Shown: piece by piece, positions 35,203-47,790 of the stretch
How the letters are laid out: every line of letters starts with the position of its first letter
How positions within the stretch are numbered: the stretch's first letter is position 1
DNA from: Delphinapterus leucas
Lineage: Eukaryota; Chordata; Mammalia; Artiodactyla; Monodontidae
Assembly (NCBI RefSeq): GCF_002288925.2
Contig: NW_022098045.1
Coordinates: 8,185,042-8,249,041 of the forward strand
Length of the DNA: 64,000 bases
Reading direction: 5' to 3'
Translations under genes and position numbers: made by a program
The notes under the pieces: generated by a model
What the model was told of the DNA's origin: nothing
Database searches by the model: none
The model's input: the letters and a program-made list of their open reading frames with translations, nothing else

Positions 35203-35559
35203 GCTTGTCCTTCCTCCTCCTGCTCTTCCTCAGTCACCTGATCCTCAGCGCCTGGGCTCAAGGGGAGGAGCGCCTCGCACCCAAAGGGCAACCCGGACAG
35301 GCTGCCACCGGTAGGAACCCCGGAGGAGCCAGCAGCAGCCGGAGCAGCAGTAGCACGAAGTCTTCCTCTTCTTCCTCTGTCTCCTCCTCCCCCGGGGCTC
35401 CTCTGGGCAGTCAAGGAAATGGCTTGGAGCAGAGCAGTTTCCACTGGACCCCCTCGGGGCGCCGGACCGGCAGCCTCTACTGCAGAGTGGGCATCGGTTT
35501 CCATCTGCAGATCTACCCGGATGGCAAAGTCAATGGCTCCCACGAAGCCAATATGTTAA
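35199..35559 (+). CDS. FGF5: FGF5 coding exon 1 (residues 1-120 plus one base)
   Basis: The start ATG at 35199 has A at -3 and opens a typical signal peptide: MSLS followed by a hydrophobic run through about residue 17, with cleavage likely near residues 17-20 (...SAWA-QGEE). A low-complexity serine-rich linker follows (residues 44-64). The FGF core begins around residue 87, with [20 protein letters not shown] at 87-106. An N-glycosylation sequon NGS lies at 112-114. The exon ends after the first base of codon 121 at a strong donor (a|gtaagt at 35560), so it is phase 1. Human FGF5 is 268 residues (from memory); the two extra residues here probably lie in the serine-rich segment. An upstream ATG at 34782 is also in frame, but it lies before the TATA box, so 35199 is chosen as the start. 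Confidence 0.97.
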
Positions 35560-36029
35560 GTAAGTTGCCTGCTCTCCTACAAAACCTGTCCTAAGCGGGC
35601 GGCGGGAGTCTCGGGAGGGGACAGCTGGTGATTCCCTGGTCGGCAAGCCCACCTTCCGGAGCCCCGGCCACTGGGATCCAGCCGGCCCTCGAAACAGCCG
35701 GGCGGGTTGGGTGGAGATGCGTCTACGTGGCGGGCACACACTTTCCCCTCTCGTGTGTACGAGGAATGGCGATTACTGAGGTATAGGCTACCCGGAGGCT
35801 GGCGCAGACAGGCACCTTGTTTCCAGTTTGCCCTGGTCCCAAAGAGGAGCTCCAGCCAGTGCCTGGAGAAAAAACAAAAATCTCCTTTCTCCTCGTTTAG
35901 CTTCTGTTTACCAGACTCGCATTTTTCACTGGGCATCAAAGCGCACCCCCTTTCCCTGCCCATAACTGAACAGTTTTATTTAGAATAATCAAATCTCACA
36001 TACTGCCCCTCACAACGGCTACCATAACC

Positions 36030-36150
36030 CCAAATTAATATTATATATAATGTATATATACATATGTGTATACGGATATGTCTATTGTAGATACGTACAT
36101 ATTTACACATTATATACATATAGAATATATATGTATATTATACGGGAGAC
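36030..36150. repeat. AT-rich simple repeat in FGF5 intron 1
   Basis: An impure TA/CATA repeat. Confidence 0.8.
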
Positions 36151-36539
36151 CAGACATTCCCTGTTTGGAAGAAGACAGTGATCTAGAAAACTGGACACGT
36201 TTAGAGAGGGAGACGTGATGGACATTAGAATTAATAATTGCGGAGTTGGGTTTAGCACCTTTTAGTATCTTGAAACCATGACCAGGCCTTGTGAGGAAGA
36301 GTGGCCTGCCTTTGGTCCCCAAGGACAATTAGGGGAAAGTTCTTTATTTTGGAAGAAATTCAGAGGCGGTTCAATTTGGTACAGGTGAAAATTTTGTAGG
36401 TTTTTTTTTTAAGCCAAGTTTTAAATTTTCTTTCGGAGTTTAGCTCTCTCTCTTTCCCTCCTTTCTCATCTTCTCCTTCCTTCCACCCCGTCTGAGTTTT
36501 CAGACCATCACTGCCATTCCTCTGATTCCTCTCACTGCC

Positions 36540-37130
36540 CCTCTAGGCAGCAGAGGGGAGAGATGATTTGCGGTTGTATGCGGGACTGGGGAGATCTCTG
36601 CGGGCCTTTTTCTCCGTAGGGCCAGATGGTCTTCCAGCCGGGGTTAGTCCAACAGATAGAAGCACAGCCCGGGCCTTAGAGGGACCCAGGGAGAGCGGAA
36701 ACATGGCCAGGAGATACCGATGCGCACACGGTCACCGGCTCCGGAGTGTCAGCCTGGTGGCTCCCAGGTGTACTTAACTTTCTCCGTCTCAAACCAACGA
36801 CCCGATGGGTTTCTTCTTACGCAAGCTCCGGAGGAGCGCGGGCTCCACAGAGGGGCTGGCATCTGGCAAGGGTTGGAGTTGTGCACGTCTGTGGGATGGC
36901 CGGCCGGCAAGCTTCCTCCGGGGGTTTCAGGAGGCTGGAAGTGGAAGAGCTGGCGGTTCGCGCCGGAAGGGTCCACGCCAGCCTCCTGCCCCTGACTGGT
37001 CTTTCGGGCTCTGCCGCTCCAGCTGTCTGTGTTGCACGTGGCGAGGTGGCCTGGAGCAGCAAACACGAGAGGGGCCTTAGCTGTCTGCCCCAGCGAGTCC
37101 CAGGCCCTCCCACACACTCCTTAGAGGTGT
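36540..37130. promoter_or_regulatory. GC-rich patch in FGF5 intron 1
   Basis: A second, weaker CpG-containing block (for example ggatggccggccggcaagct and gcggttcgcgccggaagggt) lies about 1-1.6 kb after exon 1. Several overlapping open frames here reflect composition only. It is possibly an intronic regulatory region. Confidence 0.35.
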
Positions 37131-37396
37131 CTGCTTTTATGTTTTAAGGTTCATTACACTCACTAAGCAACTGACCATCTTCGGTGATAATAGGCAAGGT
37201 CAGTTAGGGCGAAGGGGAATTTCCTGAGATTTAAGGGTAAGCAAGAGTTGTGTCTAGTTCAGTATTTCCATTTGTCCTCATTTTGTCCCACCAAACTCTT
37301 TTCCTCCACCAGCCATCAGAGTTCTATTCCCCACTTCTAGTAGTATTTTCCCCTTTCAATTACATGAACACTGTTTCTATTCTGTTCTTCTTGCAG

Positions 37397-37492
37397 TTTA
37401 TCCAAAAAATCAGCCTCAACAGAGGATAACTTCTGTGTTCCCAAGGGAACATCCAAAGTTAGCCTGCAAGGAGGGCAGATTGGACCCCAGGG
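37397..37492 (+). other. Candidate cassette exon in FGF5 intron 1
   Basis: A long pyrimidine tract ending in cttcttgcag precedes 37397, and a gtaaaa donor follows 37492. The 96-nt interval keeps the FGF5 frame and has no stop when read from exon 1. It is a prediction only; the donor is mediocre. Confidence 0.25.
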
Positions 37493-39138
37493 GTAAAATG
37501 ATGTGTGGGAGATGGGTTTTGGTGTGCTAGGGATCTCTGAAAACCAGACTTATTCCCAAGATATTCACCCTCTTCTCTTGGAAGAAACCATAAGAGACAA
37601 AGATTTTTGCAGCTTAGGCCTTGTGGAGGGGAAATTGTAGAAAAGGATAGAAAGGAAAATGAGAACAGATCAACAAAGAACACATTCAGCTAAAGAAGAC
37701 ATTGGCCAGTATTTATTTCCAAGGTACATTTTATTTTAACATCCACTTTGAAAGATATCTAACAAAGAACAGACACAAAACACTGCTTTGTTTCTTAAAC
37801 AAAACTGAAGTGCCTAAATAAAACTTTCTTAATTTAACGAACACTTTCCTAATTCATTTCAGTTTATAACAGCCTTTCAGAGTTTAGTCTGTGTCTTTCA
37901 CTTGGCTTGCAATCATTCACTTATTCATTCATCCATTTATTCATGTACCCAACATAGGATACCTATAGCTCACCAAGCTTGTTATTTCGATTACTTTTGG
38001 GTTAGTTGGGATTTTTTTTTCCTTTGCCTTCCATAGGTTTTTCTCACAGAGGAAAGTATAATTTAAGTGTTTAAATCATGGTGATTTTCAGCTTTGTGAT
38101 GTCTGGAATGTCCAATAATATATCATAAAATTCCGCTACCATAGATCCATGAAGAATTTATGAAATACGTCATGTTTAGAAGGATAGCAAGTAATTTGGA
38201 AGTTTAAAATGAATCTCTGTCTTTAAGTAGCTGTGAAAGAGAAACAGGACCTGCTAATTGCAGTTGGTCATATACCTCTTTGTAGATAGCCCTTGATGGT
38301 TTCCTGATACATAATGTAAACTCAGGAGTTGTTTATGGAATGTTGGTTAGAGTAGATGAGGAACCATTTGTCCAAGTCTCTCAAGAGAAACTGAGCGAGC
38401 TCGGACCATGAGGATCATGGAGAATACATCAGTTTTACCTCATTATCTAATTCTACGGTCTGTGAGTTAGCAGTGATAGAAAACTTACATTATTTTGTCA
38501 CAGCTTGCTACTTCTGTAAAGAGTCAAAACTTTGCCATGCCAAACATTCTAGCAGGTTCTTTTAAACTCAATAATTTTCTGTAATGTTTGTCAGAAGAAA
38601 TAAATATATGTTGGAATATATGTTTCACAACTATCTTTTGACATTAAAATTTTTGCAAACTGTGAATATTTTCTAGTTTGGCTATCAGAAGTACACTGAC
38701 CATAGATTTGAAACATAATTTGTTTAGTTAAGGAATACCACTTAATATATTCCTAGCTTCTCTTATACAGTAGTTATCTCAGGTTTTGAAGACAGGTAAA
38801 AGAATCAAGCTCATTGCACATAAACTCTTATTATAAGGAAATACTAGGGAAGGGTGAAGAAAGATGGGCAAGACAAGATAGGTGATAAAATCCCACTACT
38901 GAATAGAAACAAAGACTTTGTTTTAATTTCTATGCTTTCAAGTTTAGTTCCAAAACAATGCTTCTATTGGCTCATCTTGGGCCATTGAAGAATAGGCAAT
39001 CAAGTAATTGTCAATTTAGGGAGCGAAAGCTTAAGGCTATAGCTACACAAAGCCAAATTGTTCACATAAAATATAGAAATTCCAATTATGTATTTTGGCT
39101 AAACCAAACCCTCAGTTTTACTAACTTTAAAAAATCTG

Positions 39139-39341
39139 GGGCTTCCCTGGTGGCGCAGTGGTTGAGAGTCCGCCAGCCGATGCAGGGGACGCAGGTTCGT
39201 GCCCCGGTCCGGGAAGATCCCACATGCCGCGGAGCAGCTAGGCCCATGAGTCATGGCCGCTGAGCCTGCGCGTCCGGAGCCTGTGCTCCACAACGGGAGA
39301 GGCCACAACGGTGAGAGGCCCGCGTACCGCAAAAAAAAAAA
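39139..39341 (+). mobile_element. CHR-family SINE in FGF5 intron 1
   Basis: A full element with an A tail, flanked by aaaaaatctg (39129-39138 and 39342-39351). Confidence 0.94.
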
Positions 39342-39593
39342 AAAAAATCTGAATTCACTATCAATTTTGATGTTAATGTACAGTCAACCTTTGTATAGTC
39401 CCCAAAGCCTAAATAAACCAGAATCTCTATCTTCTGTATGGAAAACTCAAGTAGGAAATTTCTATGTTGCTAACTTAATCAATGAAGACTACTAAACTGG
39501 ATATTTCAAGACTCAGATTTGATAAAGGCATGGCATATTTGTTGCTGTGTGAGCACAAGTAGAGAAACTTCAGTTTTAAATGGTTTTTCTTGG

Positions 39594-39912
39594 GGCTTCC
39601 CTGGTGGCGCAGTGGTTGAGAATCTGCCTGCTAATGCAGAGGACACGGGTTCGAGCCCTGGTCTGGGAGGATCCCACATGCCGCGGAGCAACTAGGCCTG
39701 TGAGCCACAACTACTGAGCCTGCGCGTCTGGAGCTTGTGCTCCGCAACAAGAGAGGCCGCGATAGTGAGAGGTCCGCGCACCGTGATGAAGAGTGGCCCC
39801 CGCTTGCCACAACTAGAGAAAGCCCTCGCACAGAAACGAAGACCTGACACAGCAAAAATAAATTAATTAATTAATAAATTCGTACCCCCAACATCTAAAA
39901 AAAAAAAAAGAT
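39594..39912 (+). mobile_element. Long-form CHR-family SINE in FGF5 intron 1
   Basis: A head plus extended body (gccacaactactgagcctgc, gccacaactagagaaagccc, gacctgacacagcaaaaata) and an (AATT)n/A-rich tail. It lies 250 bp after another CHR element in the same orientation. Confidence 0.93.
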
Positions 39913-39999
39913 TTTTCTTTGAGGATTTTTCAGATGGGCTGTTGATAGCTTCTGAATACATGGAATATCTATATATCTTTCTCTTTCACTGAGAAAAGA

Positions 40000-42900
40000 G
40001 AGAAAAAGGAGAAGTCTACGTAATTGTATCAACCATCGTTGATAGAGTCCTAATGTATTAAAAACTCTAGAGGGGACTAAGTAAGAAAATCTATATCCAG
40101 AATAATTTTACTTTGTAACGCATACTTATGCTTGTAAGTAAGTGGATTAAACAGTGTATAATCTGAGAGACACTGAGTTCTTGCATCCTTCAACCTAGAT
40201 GTCAATCACAAAATTCCGCCAAGAGAGAATAACTCCTTCAGTTAAGCACTGTTTTTTTCTTTTGATCCTCTTAAATGTGAACACCCTAGGAAAGATAACA
40301 CATTGTCACTTGCACTTTAACTCTCTCCCTGCCCCACTCCCCCAGCAGTAGAGGGCCAAAATAGCAGGAGAGTACTAAGACATGTGTCCATACATGTGTA
40401 CACATGGGGTGTCCTGAAAAGGAAGAGAGATAGTGAGAAGGTCAAAGAAACAATCCAATTTAGCAAACATTCATTGACTATCTATGATCTGTGAGACACA
40501 GTTGGCCTTCCACAATTTTGCTTAGGGATACCATCTGGGCTTCCACGTGAATTGTAAATTCCCATCAAATTTATTATTACTGAGGAAATTACTGAAATTG
40601 AAAAAATAAATCAGTTTTAGAGAAATATTTTCTGGAATTTATATACATGTGATTTAATGCACATGGGTTTAAAATACTTAGAATTCTTTAATGAGTTACT
40701 GAGATTTGGCATGAAAAATCAATAAGCCTGTGATCCTTTTGGGGAGTGGGGGCAGGAGGTTAAATTGTGGAGCTTGTAGAATCTGCTCCTATATTCTAGG
40801 AAAAAAGACATCATGAAATTGCTGTTGAAATTACTTTGGAAACTATGATCTTAACAAGGTTCCTAATATTACACCATAATTACATTATTTAGAACATCAC
40901 ACCAAAGTTGCCTATTTGAAAAAAACAATTATTTTATCTAATCTCACCTTTTTTCTTTCCTGCATTCTTCATAATTTTAAATAGAATGATGTATGTAAAA
41001 GTATGTTTTTAAGCTTTCAATTAAATATAATTTTCTTAATATTATAAAATCTTTTCATTCTCAGGCATTATATCATTTTTTATACTGGAACTTACAAGAA
41101 AAGAAGCCATGTAGTATGTAATAAAATAACACTTTCACATATATTATTTCATCTTCCCCATATTTAAAATTTATTACAGTGCAAATTTATATAACACATA
41201 CATGCAGAATGTACAGTGTATTGGGAAACAAGTTGAGTCAAAATGGGTCTTTCTTAAAAATAGAATATGTTGACAGAAACCAATAGATTACATAAGCAAA
41301 GCAGTGCTCCCATTAAAGAAGTATGTACAGAGTCCTTTTGTCTTGACCTCTTAAATGATAGCCTGCAAACATATATGCTTAGTAAGAATTTTATCTTTTA
41401 TGCTACCATGTATTTTTTTTCCCACTAATACACAATAGATTTGCATTTACAAAACCAGGTAATTTTCCAGACAATGGTATAAAAAACCTTTAACAGAGCA
41501 GAACCAGGAGTAAATTGGGGGAAACATATGGTCAAGTCTCCTTTTCTACCAACTCCACATTGTCTCTTTTGTGGCTGTCATTCTACACATAGATGATTTC
41601 TCATGTTCTCCCTGTCTCATTTTTTAACAGACATTTACACAGTATTCACAATCACATCCCCCATCTCTGAAATATCCAAAATCATTAATGCTGTTTTTCA
41701 ATATCATTCTGTAATTTTGATAGAAATATAACTTTGTATCAGATGTTCTATTCATGTTTTATTAATAATATTATTACAGCACTACATTGTGTAGTAAATT
41801 TATCTTTACAAAGGATTCTGTGTGCTTTGTTACTATTTCATAAAATGATAATGCTTTTAAATCTTTTTCGGGTATGCATCACAGTCAAATAATTTGCATA
41901 GCAAAATCTATTGTAAATAGCATTTTGAAAACATTTTGAAGGAAAGAATTTTTTGAGACAGTTTTTTTTTAGGAGTTTCTTCCTAGAAGCAGTAGTTCCT
42001 TTCCAAGTTTTTAGATTTTTTTTGGTTTGTTTTAAAGAAATATCCACTAATAAAGTGGTAGCTGCAGTTTTCTTGCGATGTGTTTTATTTACTCTAGGCT
42101 AAGAATGCTTATCACAAGATCAATAGTTCCTTCACGAACTTTCTGATCAAGTATTTTTAAGAAATCAGGTTAAATAAATAAGCGACAGTATTTGCTACAA
42201 TTATAGGTATTAGGTCGCATTATTCAACGTAAGTGCTCTATAACGATATTCATATATGTGTTTACATGTATTATATATATGTGTATCCACAATACACTGC
42301 ATTTGGTAAGTTGAATAATTTTATATGTACTTCATATACTGCAGGGGGAGACTGCTATTTTAAGAAAATCTGGTGATTTTCTCTATTTGTCATAGTCCTA
42401 CTGACATATTCTAATTAGAATATGTACTCAAAATATTACAGATTGAAATGTTGAGATGTTTTTTCCCTCCTCCCTCCCATCCTTGCTTGCTTCCTTCCTT
42501 TCTTCCAGGACAAGTCCTTTTTTAGCTTTAGTGAACCATATTATTTTGTCCTTTTTTTTTTTTGCATTTTGTTGTAGGCAATTAACAAAAAGCTCTATGC
42601 TTTTCTTCTGTTCATATAACATTACATACAAGTTTATGGTAAACAAGCAGGAATCCCAATTATATACAAACTATGAGTTTCATCTTCTTAAAATACTCTA
42701 AACTGTGGTGTGTGACTCTCTTGACCCAGTGGATGTGGACTTTCAAATTATTAAAGGAGACAGAGGGACATCGACTTGATAATTCTGACTACTAAATGCC
42801 AAATATAAACAATAACGTAATAAATACCTCATTAAATTTTTTCCAGAAAAGTCACTCAAAATGCAAGATGTCTCAAACCATAATCCATCAAACACTTCAC

Positions 42901-43508
42901 TGAGCCAATAGTCTCAGATTATTTATATTGCTTTCAGTATCTTATGTATACTCTTTAAATGAGCAACTCACTAAATGATAGAGTGTGATATATATTGATT
43001 TATCGATTTGTATTATGATCATTTGAGAAGAGGGATTTCTTTTATGTAAATAAGTATTATTTTCAAGGCTTCCAATGATTTATATTAATCTTGAGTACCA
43101 TCTTCTGTGCTTTAATATTAAAAGTACTGTATTATCTTTGACAGAAAAACAATGCATGAGAACTGTTTTGTAAAACATTTTAAAAAGTCTTTGCCATTCC
43201 TTTAGAACTTGAAAAGATTCTACTGTCAAACATTGATTACTAAAAGTGACTTATCATTTGTAAGGAGAAAAAGAATTACTAATGAAGCACAAATTTTTGA
43301 ACCTTGAAATTTATCATTTTAAATGAATACTTGAGTGCTAGACCTTTTTATTTCTTTTACATAATAAATGTCGCAAAAAATAAAGATGTTAAATACTTTT
43401 TAAAAAATCACAGTGATAAAGAATGGAGACAATCTACGTAGAAATTGAATTCTTCACAATGGTATATAGAAGAGTCTGTGTTTTATTTTGGGATTTCTGT
43501 CATCCTAG
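40000..43508. other. 3' half of FGF5 intron 1, nothing else recognised
   Basis: AT-rich intronic DNA with no recognisable young repeats. Short open frames such as 41838-42047 on the minus strand look random. Confidence 0.5.
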
Positions 43509-43612
43509 GTATTTTGGAAATATTTGCTGTGTCTCAGGGGATTGTAGGAATACGAGGAGTTTTCAGCAACAAATTTTTAGCGATGTCAAAAAAAGGAAAA
43601 CTCCATGCAAGT
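43509..43612 (+). CDS. FGF5: FGF5 coding exon 2 (residues 121-155)
   Basis: This 104-nt exon is bounded by a tcctag acceptor and a gtaagt donor. It completes codon 121 (Ser) and reads [18 protein letters not shown], then the N-K-F-L-A-M strand and K-K-G-K-L-H-A-S, which is the middle of the FGF beta-trefoil. Human FGF5 has Val where this copy has Ile122 (from memory). The FGF family signature (G-x-L-x-A ... D-C-x-F-x-E ... Y) starts here at Gly150 and finishes in exon 3. The exon begins in phase 1 and ends on a codon boundary. Skipping it therefore shifts the frame, which is how the known short FGF5S form arises. Confidence 0.97.
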
Positions 43613-44749
43613 GTAAGTAGAACCACTTCATATTTGTTAAAGGTGTTATAGAGATTTTACATTTGTAAAGTGGAATGAAGTGATTTTCCAAATTGATAGG
43701 ACAATTTGCCCAGAGAACTTAATGTTTTTTTGTTTTTGTAAAATTATATGTACATTAAAACAAGAGAAATGTATGTGTTTTTGTAAGTAATCGTTTAAAT
43801 ATTTTATTTACTTGAGAAGATAATATAGAATCCACAAAAAGTTTTAAGGGTAAGTGTATTTGAAAACAGCATTTTCTAAGTGATTGCCATTATTTATTTC
43901 TTAAAAGTGGTCCAAGTGAGGAGAAATATTATGGAAATACTATATTTTTAATTTACATGTTTATGGTGATTGTGTGTGTGTGTTCAGTAGATCATGTTCT
44001 TAATTTTAAAAGCTACTCATGATGTCAAAAATGGAGTCTAAGTAATGTAACGTATATTCATATTAATAAGTATGGAGGGAAGAAACCAATAGTGAGAAGA
44101 CTTTGACCTTTAATAGAGAAATTTAATTTGACTCATTTGAGAAATTTTCATCTTGTTTTTTTATTGCATCAAAAACACTTCTTAAAACTATGAAGACTAG
44201 CTTTGCACTCTTAAAAATTTGTTCAGCCCACTTAACACAGTTTGTAATCAATTCACAAATTATAGATTTCTATGCTTTGTTCTGAAAATGTTCATTACTT
44301 GGGAAGCATTAAAATGTTTTAAAGATAATAAAATATATTTAGCTTAGTTTTCCCGCTCACAGGTTCTGTTTATTAGTATTAGTAGTATGCACAGCCCTTA
44401 AAAGTGATTTATGCTTTTTTTATAGTGTACTGAGTTTTGTCATATTAAGTTATTTTAAAAAGCAATTCTTCTTTAAAGCTACTCCTTTAATCCTTATTCA
44501 CTTTAATTCTTATTAAAAAAATTGGAGAAATATCACTTTTCCAGTTTTCAAAGTATATAGGAAGTTTTAACTGAGTGCAATCAATTGGAACTTGCTAATT
44601 ATGATTTCTTCTTTACAGACTTTTAAAAAATTGAATGAGAATTTCACTTGGTTTAATGTTTAAGACTTTCAATTTTCCTTTCTCTAGCATCTAAATGTGG
44701 TTTGTTAATATCTCTTGGAGGAGACAGTAGAATTCAAGCTATTTCTACA

Positions 44750-44830
44750 GTTATTTGAGGATTAAATGAGATAATGTATATAAAGCTTGTTAGAACAATA
44801 TTAGTACTTAATAAATATTACCTATTATTG
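44750..44830 (+). mobile_element. MIR fragment in FGF5 intron 2
   Basis: gaggattaaatgagataatg followed by gtacttaataaatatta is the MIR 3' pattern. Confidence 0.6.
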
Positions 44831-46104
44831 AATGATAATTTAAATATAGTCTAAATATAATAAACTACTAAAATCTCAGTTTATTAAGATAGATGGGAAA
44901 TCTTTGGTAACCTCTCTGATCATGCATTACAAGCATTATAACCAGATTTACTTATTTCATCTTCTGAGCTGGTTACTATATTCTAGTAAACCACAATACA
45001 GTGTTCATAAAATAATTGCTCTTTGATTTATTACATATCTTAAGGGAAAACGTTCTTCATTGCTGTGGAAAAGTAGGACATACCATTTTATTTTTAAAAA
45101 AATATTTGATTTTTAAAAATCCACATACAAAATATAGAACAATGATCAAATGCATCTACACTGAATAACTTTTCCTCGATCTACTTTAAGGTGGTAAAAG
45201 ATTGAAACACCTTCAAAATCTAAGCATCATAATAATATGCAATGCCTAAAAAGAAATTCTCTTTTATTGGTTTGCTTGTTTTGGGTGAAAATCTTAATTT
45301 TTTAAATATTCTGATTCATGCTTTAGTACATGCAAAAAAATAGACTACCTTGGGGCAGCTTAAGGATAATTGCAACAGAAAGCGAAGTACTACAAATGGA
45401 TGCCAATTAGAAAGGTCAAACTGAAAGGTTAGGTTACATGATTCCTCTGTCAAATGCAAGTAACAAATTTCCAGAAACTTGACCCAAATGTCTAAGGATG
45501 GCTGGCCGAAATAATGCAGATAATGCAAAAACAGCATCTGTTATTCTTTCTCATCTTGGCAGGCTAAAGTTATTTCATGGAATAATGACTTTTAAACAGT
45601 ACAAAGCAAGCCTTGCTCTTGTCACTCACTGAAGCCCTTTGATATAAAAGTCATTCTGATGACTTTGAGCTGAATTGTAGATAAAAAATTAAGCCCTACG
45701 ATTACGTGGATTCTTTCTAACTCATTTGTCCAAGCCCACTTTCTCTTAGCATTTATTAGCACTTTTTCTCTAGATGGAAACCTAATTAAATTATAAAGTG
45801 ATTTATTTTTAAGGAAGTTGAATTTTGAAATAGTATTAATTCTAACCATTATTAGTTTTATGCCAGATGGTTTCTTTCCTCTTTTCAGTTTCTAGTTTAA
45901 CATGTTGAAAAATTGTTCTTATAGCTAGCTTTAAATATAATTATTTGATTTAGTTTTGGTTTTTACAAAATTTCATCACCACTAAAAATGCTAAAACCCC
46001 TTATACTTTTAGGATTAAATGTTGCTTAGGATTAGTGAGTTGCTTTAAATTAATAATTGTGCAGAGGCATTTAAAGAATACCTTTATAATCATTTCAAAA
46101 ATAT

Positions 46105-46195
46105 ATGTGTATAAAACCACGTTGTGCATCTTAAACAATGTCGTATGTCAATTATATCTCAATAAAACTGGAAAAAATTTAAATAAATAAAGAGT
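46105..46195 (+). mobile_element. Old L1 3' terminus in FGF5 intron 2
   Basis: gtgcatcttaaacaatgtcg and caattatatctcaataaaac followed by an A-rich end match an L1M 3' tail. Confidence 0.65.
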
Positions 46196-46394
46196 AACTT
46201 TAGGGTTTTATTTACAAAGTAAATGTGAACTATAAATCTAAAGTATTCATATAATTCTGGGGAAAGTAAACCTATAGCGTATTGAGAAATACTCATGGAG
46301 AATAGGAGATTTTCAAGTTCGTTTTTATAGTAACAATCAGACTATTAAAAATTAGCTACTTGGCAGAGGTAAAAGATTTGCATATTTCTTTAAA

Positions 46395-46520
46395 ATCTCT
46401 TTCATTCACATTATCTCATTACATAGTTAGGTGAGGAAATAGTCTCAGAGATGTTAAATATTTTCCTAAGTTACCACAGGTAACAATTGATTGAACCAGA
46501 ATTACATAATTCAAAAATTC
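46395..46520 (-). mobile_element. MIR-like fragment in FGF5 intron 2
   Basis: cattatctcattacatagtt and gaggaaatagtctcagagat suggest a MIR core; orientation is uncertain. Confidence 0.4.
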
Positions 46521-46714
46521 TCTCTCCTTTTAAATGCTATAATACTTGGTAGGGAAAAATTAGCTTGAAAGAAGGTATTTTGTTTCATTTGGAACTATTT
46601 ACACTGTTTTCAGCTATTATTTTATAGGAATTATTAATTGCATGTTTTAATAATATTTTTGTATTACGTTTTAAAGAATGAATACTGTGGTTCATCCTTA
46701 GAATATTTTTGGTT

Positions 46715-46747
46715 GCTTCTCTCTCTCTCTCTCACTCTCTCTCATTC
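46715..46747. repeat. (TC)n simple repeat
   Basis: A nearly pure TC dinucleotide tract. Confidence 0.85.
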
Positions 46748-47639
46748 CAAACCCTTTTGGAGGATCTTTTTTCCCCATCTACTTCTGTGTCTCCTACTTG
46801 ATTTTAAAGTCTAGAAAGGAGGGGATGTGTGCACCACAAAACTTGTCACAACATTTTATAAATGTTGGTTATTCAGTGTGAAGATGAGTTGCATAGGGAA
46901 CCCCTTTTAGGATGTACTTTCAGAACAGAAAAGAGATCTGTTTTGTTCACAGAAACTCTTCATTTAGAAAATGCTTCATTGTCAGTGGACAGGAAGATGG
47001 TAAACACTATTATCAGGCCAGAAAGTTTAAACTTAGGCAACATATATGCTGATTTCCTTTGTGTGCTAAGTTTGTCAATTTGGTAAGAGAAGTTTTCATT
47101 GAACTTCAGCCATCTCGGTGTGCTCTGCTCATGCACTCAGTCAACCTATATACTCATAGTAATCTCCATGCAGCTCTCCTTAAGACCTTGACTGATAGAC
47201 CCTAAGTAGACAATGCATTTAAATTCCTAGTGTGCAGGGTTTTTTCAGCATTCTTTACAAGGATGAAGGTGTCTGGTCTTCTTCTCGAGATGCCTTGGGA
47301 ATCACTGAGAGTAAGAGCAGGTAATTGCTTCCCCAAGAGCCATGAGGGTTAGTCAGAGCCTTCACTGTGGCCTGTATCATCTTTCTCAACTTATTCCCAG
47401 ACTGAGGTGCTTTGTGGGGCTGAGCACCCTTCTCTTTTGGTCTCTACCTCTGCCTGCCTGTCTGTTCGTGCTCTCTCCTCAGGTTTATTGTCTTTATCCA
47501 AAGTTGCATAGGCAGGCTTTCTGGATTTATCTGAGGTGGGTCCAGATGTAAGTGTAGAAGGTCTTGAGTGTGGTGATGAAGAGCACAGTTCAAGTGTGTC
47601 ATTCTACTTGAGATACACTGTGTCATTTTACTTAATCTT

Positions 47640-47790
47640 TCTATTCCTTGGTTTTATCAGCTATAAATGGAAGAAAATTAAAGTAAAAATACATGGTGAT
47701 AGTTGAGCATTTTAAATGAGATAATATGTATAAAACACTTAGAATAGTTCCTGGAAAGTATTCAGCATTTAATGTTAGAACAGATCTTCC
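47640..47790 (+). mobile_element. MIR fragment in FGF5 intron 2
   Basis: gcattttaaatgagataata, aacacttagaatagttcctg and attcagcatttaatg give the MIR 3' pattern. Confidence 0.6.

Larger units (their letters stand above)
34140..35720. promoter_or_regulatory. FGF5: CpG-rich promoter region of FGF5
   Basis: GC content and CpG frequency rise sharply compared with the AT-rich flanks, and the region covers the TATA box, leader and exon 1. CpG-dense runs are obvious around 34440-34520, 34730-35000 and 35090-35330. Long open frames in several readings here are a by-product of stop-codon scarcity in GC-rich DNA. Boundaries are judged by eye. Confidence 0.7.

Noticed and set aside
35560..35594. Readthrough of FGF5 exon 1 into intron 1 as an alternative C-terminus
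   Set aside because: It follows a strong gtaagt donor; only 11 codons follow and nothing suggests intron retention.
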